Assembly: GCF_001661345.1 (NCBI RefSeq)
Contig: NW_017962932.1
Coordinates: forward strand, 124,001-188,000
Length of the DNA stretch: 64,000 nt
Reading direction: 5' to 3'
DNA from: Ascoidea rubescens DSM 1968
Taxonomy: Eukaryota > Ascomycota > Saccharomycetes > Ascoideales > Ascoideaceae
Every line of letters starts with the position of its first letter. Within the stretch, counting starts at the first letter, position 1. The notes beneath the pieces were generated by a model that did not search any database, was not told where the DNA came from, and was given only the letters and a program-made list of their open reading frames with translations. Shown here in pieces: positions 41,444 to 51,334 of the stretch. The position numbers were made by a program, and so were the translations under genes.

Positions 41444-42823
41444 TTACCTTTGAATTGGCTGAGACTCTTGATAATTTTCACTAGGCTTCTCAAATTCGAT
41501 TTCTTCTGTTGCTTCCCCTCTATTGGCCTGAGTTGCCAGTATACTATGCTGCAAATCTTTATGAAATCTTTCTGGTCCAACAATAACACAAACCATAATG
41601 TATGCCATAACTGCTCCGGTGAAAATACCCATAACTTTCCCATAATCGTACCCAGGTGTCCCATCGCTATTGGTGATTGGAAATCTCGATCCCAATTGAG
41701 ATTCAATTGTGGACGAAGCTGAGGAAGCCAAATTCCCCAATTGATACACCAATCCTGAAGCAAATGTCCTATAATTTGATGGACACAACTCAAACAAATG
41801 AACTGGAACAATACCCCAATTGCCCATGATGAAAAACTGCAACCAGAATCCACCTACTGTGAGTTCAGTAATAGAATGCAACAAAAATGCTGGATAAATA
41901 AGCGCCCCTGCCCCAATACAACAAACAACAATAGACAATCTTCTGCCTAATAAGTCAGTGAGTTGCCCAAATACCAATCCTCCAACCATTGCCCCAATGT
42001 TGATAACACACAAAATCATTGTCTTATCATCGGCATCAAAGTTTCGTTGTTTCACCAACATTGTAGAATATAAATCTTGAGATCCATGAGATGAAAAATT
42101 AAATCCAGCTAATAAAAAAATAAGGTAGATAAACATCAACCAATGGGTTCTACAAGCATCCTTTGCCTGGGTCCAGGCTGTAATTTGATGTTTTTTGTCG
42201 TCTTCAGTTAGTGTAGCGTTATGAAGTCTTTTAGCCTCTTTTTGGTCAAGGAAAAACTTACTTTCTGGCAACATCAATCTCCAGGCAATTAAAAGAAGTG
42301 GTGGACCTGCTGTAAACCATAAAAGCGAACGCCAGTCTTCATTTGTCTTGTATGTCCCAAGAAATGCTCTGCTGAACACAACTGCTAAGAGGTATCCAAA
42401 ATTGTAACATGGAAGAAAACATCCAGAGAGAATAGATCGAGCTTCAACCGGCTGATCTTCTAAAGCAGTTGCAGCAGCATTTCCATACATCCCACCCATT
42501 GCAATACCAAATAATGCTCTAACAGCTAAAAATTGTTCCAATGTTTGAACAAATCCACACCCAAGTTCAAGAACAACAAAACAAAAACAACAAACAATAA
42601 AGGGCCATTTTCTTCCATAATAGTCAGACGCTAATCCAAAGATAATAGCACCAACTGAACACAACATAAGAACCAATGTAATGCCCCAGGTAATATCCGT
42701 AACACTTTTGTTTAAAAAAGCTGCAATTTCTGTTGTAGAAACCGACACCACAAAAAAGTCCATTGCATCAACAGTCCAAGCTAATGCCCCCAATAGATAA
42801 AAGCTCCAATTTAAAGGTGTCAT
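41444..42823 (-). CDS. JEN1: JEN-family monocarboxylate/proton symporter (MFS), N-terminus cut off by a stop
   Basis: A 459-residue frame from the first ATG at 42823. The family signature NxxSHxxQDxxxT is perfect (NFSSHGSQDLYST, about residues 242-254). Other Jen landmarks are AWTVDAMDFFVVSVS, ITWGITLVLML, ASDYYGRKWPF and ALFGIAMGGMYGNAAATALED. Twelve membrane spans can be traced. Jen1/Jen2 proteins carry lactate, pyruvate or dicarboxylates across the plasma membrane; which subtype this is cannot be told. The same frame continues upstream through one TAA into an N-terminal Jen-like segment (42866-43048). So either the gene is inactivated, or it starts at 42823 and lacks the cytosolic tail, or the base call is wrong. 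First span begins only about six residues after this ATG. Confidence 0.85.
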   Translation of the reverse strand: MTPLNWSFYLLGALAWTVDAMDFFVVSVSTTEIAAFLNKSVTDITWGITLVLMLCSVGAIIFGLASDYYGRKWPFIVCCFCFVVLELGCGFVQTLEQFLAVRALFGIAMGGMYGNAAATALEDQPVEARSILSGCFLPCYNFGYLLAVVFSRAFLGTYKTNEDWRSLLWFTAGPPLLLIAWRLMLPESKFFLDQKEAKRLHNATLTEDDKKHQITAWTQAKDACRTHWLMFIYLIFLLAGFNFSSHGSQDLYSTMLVKQRNFDADDKTMILCVINIGAMVGGLVFGQLTDLLGRRLSIVVCCIGAGALIYPAFLLHSITELTVGGFWLQFFIMGNWGIVPVHLFELCPSNYRTFASGLVYQLGNLASSASSTIESQLGSRFPITNSDGTPGYDYGKVMGIFTGAVMAYIMVCVIVGPERFHKDLQHSILATQANRGEATEEIEFEKPSENYQESQPIQR

Positions 42824-42865
42824 TTTCCTCAATCCAGGAACTAGATTTAAAGCGCTTAAACTAGC

Positions 42866-43048
42866 TTATGGTAATTGAAATAGTGTAGGAATTCTTGTAG
42901 TACAATAATTAATGATTCCTTCTTTGGATAAATCGGGTTTTTCATCATCAACTGTCTTGCTATTATTTTGATATCTTTGTTGATCATATAAATCCGAATT
43001 ATTATATTCAAGATCAAAAGAGGTAGCTTTTTCTTTTTTATTAGCCAT
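42866..43048 (-). pseudogene. JEN1: In-frame N-terminal segment of the JEN gene, separated by one TAA
   Basis: 60 codons from an ATG at 43048: MANKKEKATSFDLEYNNSDL... ending IINYCTTRIPTLFQLP, then TAA. The ending is typical of Jen N-termini just before span 1 (YCTTRIPTL). The frame is the same as that of the transporter body, with 14 sense codons between the TAA and the next ATG. The whole stretch 41444-43048 would be about 534 codons, the usual length for fungal Jen proteins. Confidence 0.75.
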
Positions 43049-46000
43049 TTTAATTTATTACTTTTTTCTATCTTCCTTTGATCAAGTAATCTTCAAGTAT
43101 TGTAACAAATAAAGAATCAGTAATTTTTTTGACAATTTGAATAGTTTGAGATAACACAGGATTTGAAGCCCAATTTATATGATAATGAACAAGAATACAG
43201 CAAAGAATACAGACATATGTACCCCAGCAAATACATGGCTATCATCTGCTTCAACTGGAAGACATTTTTAAGAAATCTTTTTTTTTGATTTTGATCTTAA
43301 ATTTAACCAGTATTACATGCCATGTTTTTTCACTCCATTTTCAATGAAAAAGAGTAAATAAAGGAGAAAACAAAACATTCTTTCTTTTGTAGAATAAAAT
43401 TTAAATGTTTTAATTAGTGAAAAAGTGACTGCTATCAGGAAGCTATCAGGAATTCATCACTCAAAAGTAAAACCAATAGCATAGATTGATTGCATTTTTG
43501 CTATCGAGAAAAAAAAAGCTCTTGATATGAAAATTCATTTTAAAATCCGGAATAACTAGAAAAACCATGAATGCATGTCAATGCATTTTATGTCATTCAA
43601 ATACCTCTCTAATATGGAAGGAATAATTTACCCAATGCTATTTTTCCACACCTAGAATAATCCACAACCAGCGCTGTTATTAATAAATATAACCTATTGC
43701 CTGGTCCTATATTACTTTTATTTCTTTTTAATGGGAGAAGGTAGTGTTTAAGCTATTTTAAGCAAAATATGTGACCATTATATTTAACATAAATCTGGTG
43801 GTTTTTGCAAAAAGACTCCAGACAATAAGTTTTTTATTATTTTTGTTTTGAAAATTTGTCTAGAAAACTGGGATGCGACCAGTGAGAAACAGTTTCCTAA
43901 AACTGGCACAAAAGTGAACATATGGGTGAAGATATGGGCCACCCTATATTGGACACAATTCAGACACGGAACGGATGTGCTGCAGTGTTTGATGCACAAA
44001 ACCCGGATTTTGCTCATACAAAAACAGTCTCCTGTCCTGATTTCACAGAAAACTCCAATTCCATCCGCATTTCCGGCAGTACGGTCCACAATCGCTCTGG
44101 AAAAAACCACATAAGGAATTCAATGATGCCCATCCTTATTTTTCAAAAACTTCGGTTAAATCAAATCAGAGGAGCAGTATTTTATTATTTAGATGCGAAC
44201 TTCATCTCAGTGACAAAAACGTCTAGTAAAGAATTGATTTTATATGTGCTCGAAACCAGGCAACAAAAAAAGTCGTAGAGAAAAATTAGTGAAAAAACTA
44301 ACAAAAAGAAATCAACAAGAAATTTAATATCGGAGGTAACTTAAGAGGGTCCAAACGTCTCACCAAAGCAAAGTTCGTAAATTAGCTTTTTAAATCATTT
44401 TAATACAAACCATCAGAATGAAAAACAATAAAATAATTTGAAGGACATAAACAAATCCCCACAAAAGTTCTCCCAAATTTGTAAAACTATCTTGTTTTGA
44501 TTGGAATGATTTAAGTTAAATGTTTGTAGTAGCTTCTTATAAATTAAATTTAATGAAAAAAGAGAATCCTAATTTCGGTGTTCTGGAGAAAATTTTTTTT
44601 AAATATTTCAAATGTACTCAAACTAAGTGTGTCTGATATATCAGAAAGGAAGCTTATTATCACAACAAGAATTTTTTTCTTGTCTGATACTTCTCTCACC
44701 AGCGTAAATGCTTATTGTCTAACAGTGTTGTAACAATTTGAATCAAACAAAAAGAAAACCCAACTAGTCATATTAATGATGTTTTTAAATATAGGGAAAG
44801 CAAGAAAAAAGAGTTTATTAGAACTATGGAGAAAAATAAAAAGGATCCCGGTTTTTGAGCTCAAAACACGTACACTTTAGGATTCATGATTCCTGATTAC
44901 ACAGGAGAAACAAGCTTTATAAGAGCTCGGAAAAATAAGTTATTTTGGTGGGTGAATGGAAAGACACTGTTGAAATAGCTAGTCCCTGCAAAGAAAAGAT
45001 AATTATATCAGTAATATTAGTCTAAGGGTGTGATCAAAATAATTCTTAGTGGATTATTTTATTGAAGCTTTAGTGAATCTTCTTCCAGCCAAATTTCACA
45101 AAAAACCAACTTTTCAATGATGCTTCCTACCTTTGATTGGTAGTTTTAGTTTTGTTTGTTCCTATTGGTGTTGATTTCGCTAGGATTATTTTGTTTTTTC
45201 TAAATTTTATTTTAATCTTCATAATTTTGAAATTTTTTTATCAATTCCAATAATCAAAAAGTAAAAAAATTTCTTAATTCATTCATTTTTGTAGATAAAA
45301 CAATTTTCAGTGCATATTCTCATCAAAACAAGTCCCAAAGGTGAAGATTATAATGAAATTTTGCATTTAACAGAAAACGACCCAAATCAATAGATTTCTT
45401 TGTGCCAAATAATAGTTTCAAAAACATAAAGGTTTCTAAATGGTTTAAAAGGAGATTGAACAATTTATTTTTGTTTTATTTCTTATTTTACTTTTATTTT
45501 TCCATCTTGTACCTCTTATTCATATTTCTTTTTATTTATCATCTTAAAAGAATTTTGAAAGTAATCTTTAATCAAATATGGGTCAACAATATCGAGAATT
45601 CCTATTTTCCTGCTTTTTTTTAGTTTTTCTGCTTGTCATATATTACTTTATCCACAGATATTCTTAATTCAAAGATAATATATCTCTTCCAATTGCGATC
45701 TCTTATTTTTTTAAAAAAGAGAACAAACAACAGTTGATTCGATATTATTTATCATAAAATGCTAAAATTAGAGTCAATCTTTTCAATTTGTGCAGAATGG
45801 GTTCTTTTCTTTTGTTTTATTCAGAGGATCCATTGATTGATCTTATTTATCAGAAGTTAAGATGGATCTCCAGTAATACAGAAAACATATCGTACTAAAT
45901 TTTGAATTTTTTATTATGCTGATGCCATTTTAACATAACCACATTATCAATACCCTGCTACTATGATATCGCTGTCAACCAACTGAATTGACTCCAAGTC

Positions 46001-47215
46001 GACCTCCTAAACTTCAAAGGGTCTTGATGTTGAGGAAATAAGGTTAGTTTTTGTCCGAATCCTCACACAAAATACGATACTTGGTGAAAATGGTGAAACC
46101 CTTATTAAAGATTACATCCAAAACACGTTTACCCTGACTGCCCTTCTTATAAAGGATTTGGTATTCTTTTTTGCTTTAGATTTTTCTTGTTTTTTATTAC
46201 CAACCATTGATGCAATTTATTTGAATTGCAGGCCATTATCTTTTAATAGATATTTGGACTAACGGAGCAGTGGGAGATCGAATTCTAGCCATTGAAGTGT
46301 TTTTCTTCATTTTTTTCAAATCAGTTGTCATAATTGATATACAATAGAAAAGAATGTATTTTCTACTTTTGATTTCTAACATTGTTATTTAAAGTATTTT
46401 TTATTAAAACGAGAAATTAAAATTAATATCTTAAATAAACATTTTTCTATTAGCCAGCTCTAACTTGCTTCTTGTAAAAGGTATTCTGATAGAAGCATAA
46501 CTCATGCAGAAGGTTTAACATTGATAATTCATGCCAAATCGTTTCTACTTGGTGATGTATTGACAATGTTTAAGATTTGCAAATGTCATTATTATTGAAA
46601 ATAGATTATATCCACTAGAAAGGAGTGTCAGTTCCAAAGAGATTTCAAATTATGTATAAAGAAAAAGTTTTGTCAAATACCAAGATCAATTGTATCTTGA
46701 AAAATAAACATTTAAATTTCACAAAATTAATAATAATAAAGAAAAATAGTATTCTCTTTTATAAATCCTTTATGTCTTGCTATTTGAATCATTTGGCTTG
46801 AATTTATTTTTTTTTGTCTTCAAATTTGCTGAATACTTTACTTTTTATGAAATATAAAAATAGGGGTTTCGAGAAATTATTCAGACATCTAAACAGGGGT
46901 CTGTGAACGCCATAATAGCAATAGATACTCTAATTTTAAACCCCCCCCCCCAAATGGCTTGATTTACTAGTAACCACTACCTTATTATTTACAATAGTGT
47001 TTAAATTTTAGACAAAAGATGTATTGAAAAAAATATCAGAAAAATAATTGTTTATTTAATATTACTTATTCAAAAGTCAAAATAAAAAACCTAAAAGACT
47101 GACATATATACCTATATATATTCAGACAATAAATTAAGGGTATGGAAATAAAATAAATCAAAATAAAGTATGTGAAAAAAAAAGAAAATGTTATTAAAGA
47201 CCATCATAAATTGAT
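43049..47215. other. Gene desert with gene relics, 4.2 kb
   Basis: No intact gene. 43850-44110 is a GC-richer patch with open frames on + that I cannot assign. At about 45.30-45.40 kb and 46.02-46.26 kb short + strand frames have a protein-like composition (for example GENGETLIKDYIQNTFTLTA) but are interrupted and match nothing I know; they look like decayed gene remains. An 11-base C run sits at 46941-46951. Confidence 0.45.
46941..46951 (+). repeat. Homopolymer of 11 C
   Basis: Eleven C in a row in a very AT-rich desert, downstream of the small heat-shock gene pair. Confidence 0.9.
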
Positions 47216-47660
47216 TTAATTAATAGTAATACGACGGATGTTTTCACTTTCCTTTTTGCCTAATTTTGGAATATTAAGAACCAAAACACCATCCTTATAA
47301 TTTGCTTTGATGTTTTCATCATCTAATGTTTCATCCTTTGGCAAAGCNAGCACCTGGAATTGAAACATGCAACTCATAATCCTTTTCATGATTCAATAAA
47401 TCAACAGGAGGAATAAAACTAAATGAATTGAATAAATCATCATCTTCAGATCCAAAAAAATTTGAAATTAATGAATTATTTCCTGACTTTGATTTAGTGA
47501 TTTGTTTTTTATCATTTCTCGATTGAAGTTGTCTGTTTTGTTTTTGATTACTTGGGTGACGATTTAAACCGGAAGATTGTAATGAACGATTGAATTGACT
47601 CAAGTTATCATCAATTGAGTCGACAAAATCCCAAAATGGTGAATAGAATAATCCTGACAT
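47216..47660 (-). CDS. HSP26: Small heat-shock protein, Hsp26 type, copy 1 (contains assembly gap)
   Basis: The N-terminus MSGLFYSPFWDFVDSIDDNL...FNRSLQ follows S. cerevisiae Hsp26 (MSFNSPFFDFFDNI...FNRLL). The crystallin domain begins IPPVDLLNHEKDYELHVSIPGA, breaks at a single N (47348), and resumes LPKDETLDDENIKANYKDGVLVLNIPKLGKKESE, ending RRITIN. By comparison with Hsp26 about 50 residues of the domain core are missing at the N, and the one-base placeholder puts the frame out. So this is an assembly gap, not a biological break. Hsp26-type proteins form large oligomers that hold unfolding proteins. A perfect heat-shock element lies at 48014-48026 and a TATA box at 47785-47793. Confidence 0.88.
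47348..47348. other. Assembly gap marker in HSP26 copy 1
   Basis: A single N. The same flanking bases surround the 302-N gap in copy 2, so real sequence is missing here. Confidence 0.9.
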
Positions 47661-47784
47661 AATTAATAATATTAAAACCTTTTATGATTGTGAATTATTG
47701 ATATTATAATATAGCAAAGTAAGATGAATTGTTTCTTATAGAAATTAAAGAAAAAAAACCTCAATTCAGTGGACTTCATCACCT

Positions 47785-47793
47785 CCTTATATA
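47785..47793 (-). promoter_or_regulatory. TATA box of HSP26 copy 1
   Basis: TATATAAGG on the - strand, about 125 bases upstream of the ATG. Confidence 0.55.
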
Positions 47794-48013
47794 TTATTTT
47801 AAATGGAGTGTAGAAAAGTCATAAACCGAGTATATTTTGGTTTACCCTCAATGATACTGAGTATTTTATTTATTCTGCTTTTTCTTTGCTATACTAGAAA
47901 ACACTAGAATTTTGGGCTGTCACGTAATTTTTTTTCGCAACACGATTGCCATTCGTCGAAAAGTAAGGCTTGATTGTCTTACAGCTTTTAGGGTTTCTCT
48001 TATAAATCATCGA

Positions 48014-48035
48014 GAAAATTCTAGAATTTTTCGAA
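48014..48035 (-). promoter_or_regulatory. Heat-shock element of HSP26 copy 1
   Basis: GAAnnTTCnnGAA is perfect at 48014-48026, followed after three bases by TTC-GAA half sites to 48035. It is the Hsf1 binding pattern, about 355 bases upstream of the start. Confidence 0.75.
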
Positions 48036-48309
48036 ACACCTTGACGAAAATAGACAAATTTGCGAAGCTGTATTATTTCCACAATCCTGGATTATAATTT
48101 TAATTTTAATTTTTGGTCAGGTCTAGTATCGACTTTCAAGTTTATTCTTTGTTTCTAAGATCGATGATAACTTTTTTATTGGAGAATCTCCAACTGAAAA
48201 TCGAGCAATTGCTTTTAAAAAAAGAAATTGTTTATTGAAATACAAAGGCTATATAGAAGTAACATGATTTTAAAACTATAAACTAGAAAGACATAGTTGA
48301 TATATTTGC

Positions 48310-49040
48310 TCAAGAAACGGTGATGCGACGAGTAGCTTCGCTTTCTTTTTTGCCTAATTTTGGAATATTAAGAACCAAAACACCATCCTTATAATTTGCT
48401 TTGATGTTTTCATCATCTAATGTTTCATCCTTTGGCAAAGCNNNNNNNNNNNNNNNNNNNNNNNNNNNNNNNNNNNNNNNNNNNNNNNNNNNNNNNNNNN
48501 NNNNNNNNNNNNNNNNNNNNNNNNNNNNNNNNNNNNNNNNNNNNNNNNNNNNNNNNNNNNNNNNNNNNNNNNNNNNNNNNNNNNNNNNNNNNNNNNNNNN
48601 NNNNNNNNNNNNNNNNNNNNNNNNNNNNNNNNNNNNNNNNNNNNNNNNNNNNNNNNNNNNNNNNNNNNNNNNNNNNNNNNNNNNNNNNNNNNNNNNNNNN
48701 NNNNNNNNNNNNNNNNNNNNNNNNNNNNNNNNNNNNNNNNNNNAGCACCTGGAATTGAAACATGCAACTCATAATCCTTTTCATGATTCAATAAATCAAC
48801 AGGAGGAATAAAACTAAATGAATTGAATAAATCATCATTAAACAATCCAGTTGTTAACGAATTAGGTGTTTCCTTGGATTTGTTAGTTAATTGGTTATTT
48901 TGTTTGGCATTTTTTTTAGCCACTTGTTTATTTGATTGACGACCATAACCAGCATTTTCTAAAGCACGATTGAATTGGTTTAAATTATCATCAATTGAAT
49001 CNACGAAATCCCAAAATGGCGAGTAAAAATATCCAGACAT
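48310..49040 (-). CDS. HSP26: Small heat-shock protein, Hsp26 type, copy 2 (contains 302-N gap)
   Basis: The tandem paralogue of copy 1. N-terminus MSGYFYSPFWDF.DSIDDNLNQFNRALENAGYGRQS; the middle is diverged from copy 1 (NKQVAKKNAKQNNQLTNK), then the same FSFIPPVDLLNHEKDYELHVSIPGA, a gap of 302 N, the same LPKDETLDDENIKANYKDGVLVLNIPKLGKKESE and a different end (ATRRITVS). The gap size is not a multiple of three, so it is an estimate and the true insert must differ. A further single N at 49002 falls in a Ser/Thr-region codon where copy 1 reads TCGAC. The start is the ATG at 49040. HSE at 49425-49442, TATA at 49193-49200. Confidence 0.88.
48442..48743. other. Assembly gap of 302 N in HSP26 copy 2
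   Basis: The run of N replaces the core of the crystallin domain. Confidence 0.98.
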
Positions 49041-49192
49041 GATTAAAAGAGTATTAAAATAATATAAAATTAGTCGATTGTAAGTTAATTGTTATTGATA
49101 GTTGAGTTGATTGAGTTGATTGAGTTAATTGTGTTAATAAATAATTAAAAATTGGAGAGCTAAACATCTCAATTACCTCAAAATTATCTGTC

Positions 49193-49200
49193 TTTATATA
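49193..49200 (-). promoter_or_regulatory. TATA box of HSP26 copy 2
   Basis: TATATAAA on the - strand, about 153 bases upstream of the ATG. Confidence 0.5.
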
Positions 49201-49424
49201 TCAGTCAACTTATCCTTTCAATATACTTCATATTCAAATTAAATTAACAATTTTCTCTTATTCAATGCTATTTTCTATGATTGTGAAGAAAATACTAGAA
49301 TTTTAGTCATCAAAAACCATATTTTCGTAAATAAGCTTGTTTTTTCGCAATATTGTAAATAGCTTTGTACTCAGCTCAGTGCTTTTTGCGCCATTTTTTC
49401 TCCGGAAACTCATGCTTTTGTCCA

Positions 49425-49442
49425 GAACTTTCTGGAACGTTC
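49425..49442 (-). promoter_or_regulatory. Heat-shock element of HSP26 copy 2, four perfect units
   Basis: GAAnnTTCnnGAAnnTTC without mismatch (bases GAACTTTCTGGAACGTTC). It is a canonical Hsf1 site about 385 bases upstream of the start. Confidence 0.85.
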
Positions 49443-51229
49443 CCAAAACAGATCCACTTTCTCTCATCTTCACCTATATTTTATTGAACTCTTATATTAT
49501 GATTCATTTTTTGCAAAAGCTGCTTTTTAATAAAAAAGATTACAATCAGAAAAAATCAAAAAAGTTAATTTTTAAATAAATTTGAGCTAACTAATTAGAA
49601 TTAACAAAGACTGTTTGATTCTATTCGGTTTATCTATTGGTGTTGGTATTGATGTGCAATTACATTTTTGTAATTGGTATCAGCTTTGTTTTATTTTTGG
49701 TTTGCAGTAGGCTTTTCTAGTTTTCTATATTTTAATTTAAAGAAAACTATTATAGCTATAAAATCTATTAATCTTGTAAATAATGTTTTGAAAAAATCGT
49801 TTCTTTGGTAAGAAAACCAACAAAGTAAAGTTTATTTGCTGAAAATATTAGTCCTTATAATCAGTAACCTATAGTTTTTTACAAAAATCATAACCAAAAT
49901 ATTTTTATCATTTAAATGATATGTTGAATTTGTTTGAGGAAAAAGTAACAAAAAGAAACATTAAAAATCCAACAATACAGTTTTGGGGAAAATCTACTTA
50001 GAGTATTGTAATATAGAGGGTTTGATTCCAAAACAATATTTGTATCCCAAGTATTAAAAATAATTATTAAAAGAATTTAATTGGTTTCATGGTTTCAATT
50101 TATTGCTTAATCAAAGATGTTCAAGAAGCTCGGCAAAAAACCAAACAGTACTTTGATGCAAAAATCAAAAGCAAAGAAAACTTTAATTTAAGTATTTTTT
50201 CTTCTGAAAAGATGGTACCTTATTTTCATATCAAGTTTTCAAATTGATTTATGAAAGATTGTTAATGATCCAAATTAACCGCTGTTTTCAGATTTTTGAA
50301 GAAAATTTAAAATCAATAATTTATCCCTAGTATTATATTAAAAATTGAAGCAAAAAAAGACTGAAACCGTATCAACCGGTTTAGCAAAATTGAACAGTTT
50401 ACTGAAAGCAAAATTAAAGAAGTATATATGTTTTGAGAGTAAATACAATACCGTGACACTACTTAAACCACAATTTGGAGAAAAATATGAAAACTGGACC
50501 ACTTGGGATATAATCCACAGCTGCTCAAAAGTCCCGTTAGTAAATACAAATCGGCTGCACTTCTATTCTTAAACCACCAATTTTTGTTTGTAATGTGTTA
50601 GCTAATGCTCGACAATCTTATTAGATAAATGGAAAGATAACACGATTTACTTTGGCTCTAGTTGTGTCATAAGTTTCCCCAAAGCATGGCCCAAGTAGGG
50701 TCCCAATACAGCTCCAGATAAGATGAAGAATCTTGTTGATTAGCAATTTTAGAATTACTAATGTAGGCTGAAACAGTAGTGCCATGCAGACTTACCTCCC
50801 ATTTTTATGTGTAGAATTGCATTAAACACCTCCTGTATCAGGTGTTCCGCGAATCTCATCTCTTATCAGGAGAGAGAGTTTTCGGATTGATGTTAAATTA
50901 CACAGTGATTGACCAGGTAAATGAACAATTTCCTATCAACTAAATGAACGCGGTATTTCAATTGAAACAGTGCAAGCTTATCACTGAGCCCTGCAGAAGC
51001 AGTATTATTGTTAATATATTTTGCATCTAAAAGTTAGATAAATAATAAAATCTGTAGATTTGGGATTGTAATTAAATTCATTTTATTCAACATCTTTGTA
51101 AAATAGGGATTGGTCACGTTTTAATTAATTTTTTTTGTTTAATCAAAAATTGTTGATTTACCTGGTCAACCGCTGAAATTGCACATATAACACATTTCGA
51201 GAATTTCATTAATCATCAATGTCTGGGGA

Positions 51230-51237
51230 TATATAAA
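51230..51237 (+). promoter_or_regulatory. TATA box of the OYE gene
   Basis: TATATAAA lies 98 bases before the ATG at 51335. Confidence 0.55.
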
Positions 51238-51334
51238 CTGTATCAGTAGCTTGCTTTATTCTGTAAAATCAGATACTAAACACAAATTGCCAATTTTCAT
51301 ACAATTCGGCTGCTACTTTCAACCATCAACAATC

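Larger units (their letters stand above)
47661..48309. other. Promoter region of HSP26 copy 1
   Basis: Lies between the tandem heat-shock genes. It holds a TATATAAGG box (complement of 47785-47793), ACTAGAATTTTGGG near 47900 and the heat-shock element at 48014-48035. No gene seen. Confidence 0.6.
49041..51334. other. Intergenic region, 2.3 kb, with heat-shock promoter and possible relics
   Basis: 49041-49450 is the promoter of HSP26 copy 2. 50.09-50.57 kb has two short + strand frames with Lys/Gln-rich, coiled-coil-like text that I cannot assign. 50755-50761 is TTACTAA, a Yap1-type site. A TATA box for OYE lies at 51230-51237. No intact gene. Confidence 0.45.

Noticed and set aside
43784-44278. 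Three overlapping frames of 88-118 codons
   Set aside because: They overlap in different phases in a GC-richer patch, with no recognisable domain in any of them.
47216-47660. Calling HSP26 copy 1 a frameshifted pseudogene
   Set aside because: The break coincides with an N that marks missing sequence at the same place as the 302-N gap of copy 2.
50090-50580. Possible integrase-tail-like text (EARQKTKQYFDAKI) of a Ty3-type element
   Set aside because: Too short, no other element parts and no end repeats seen; kept only as unassigned relic sequence.
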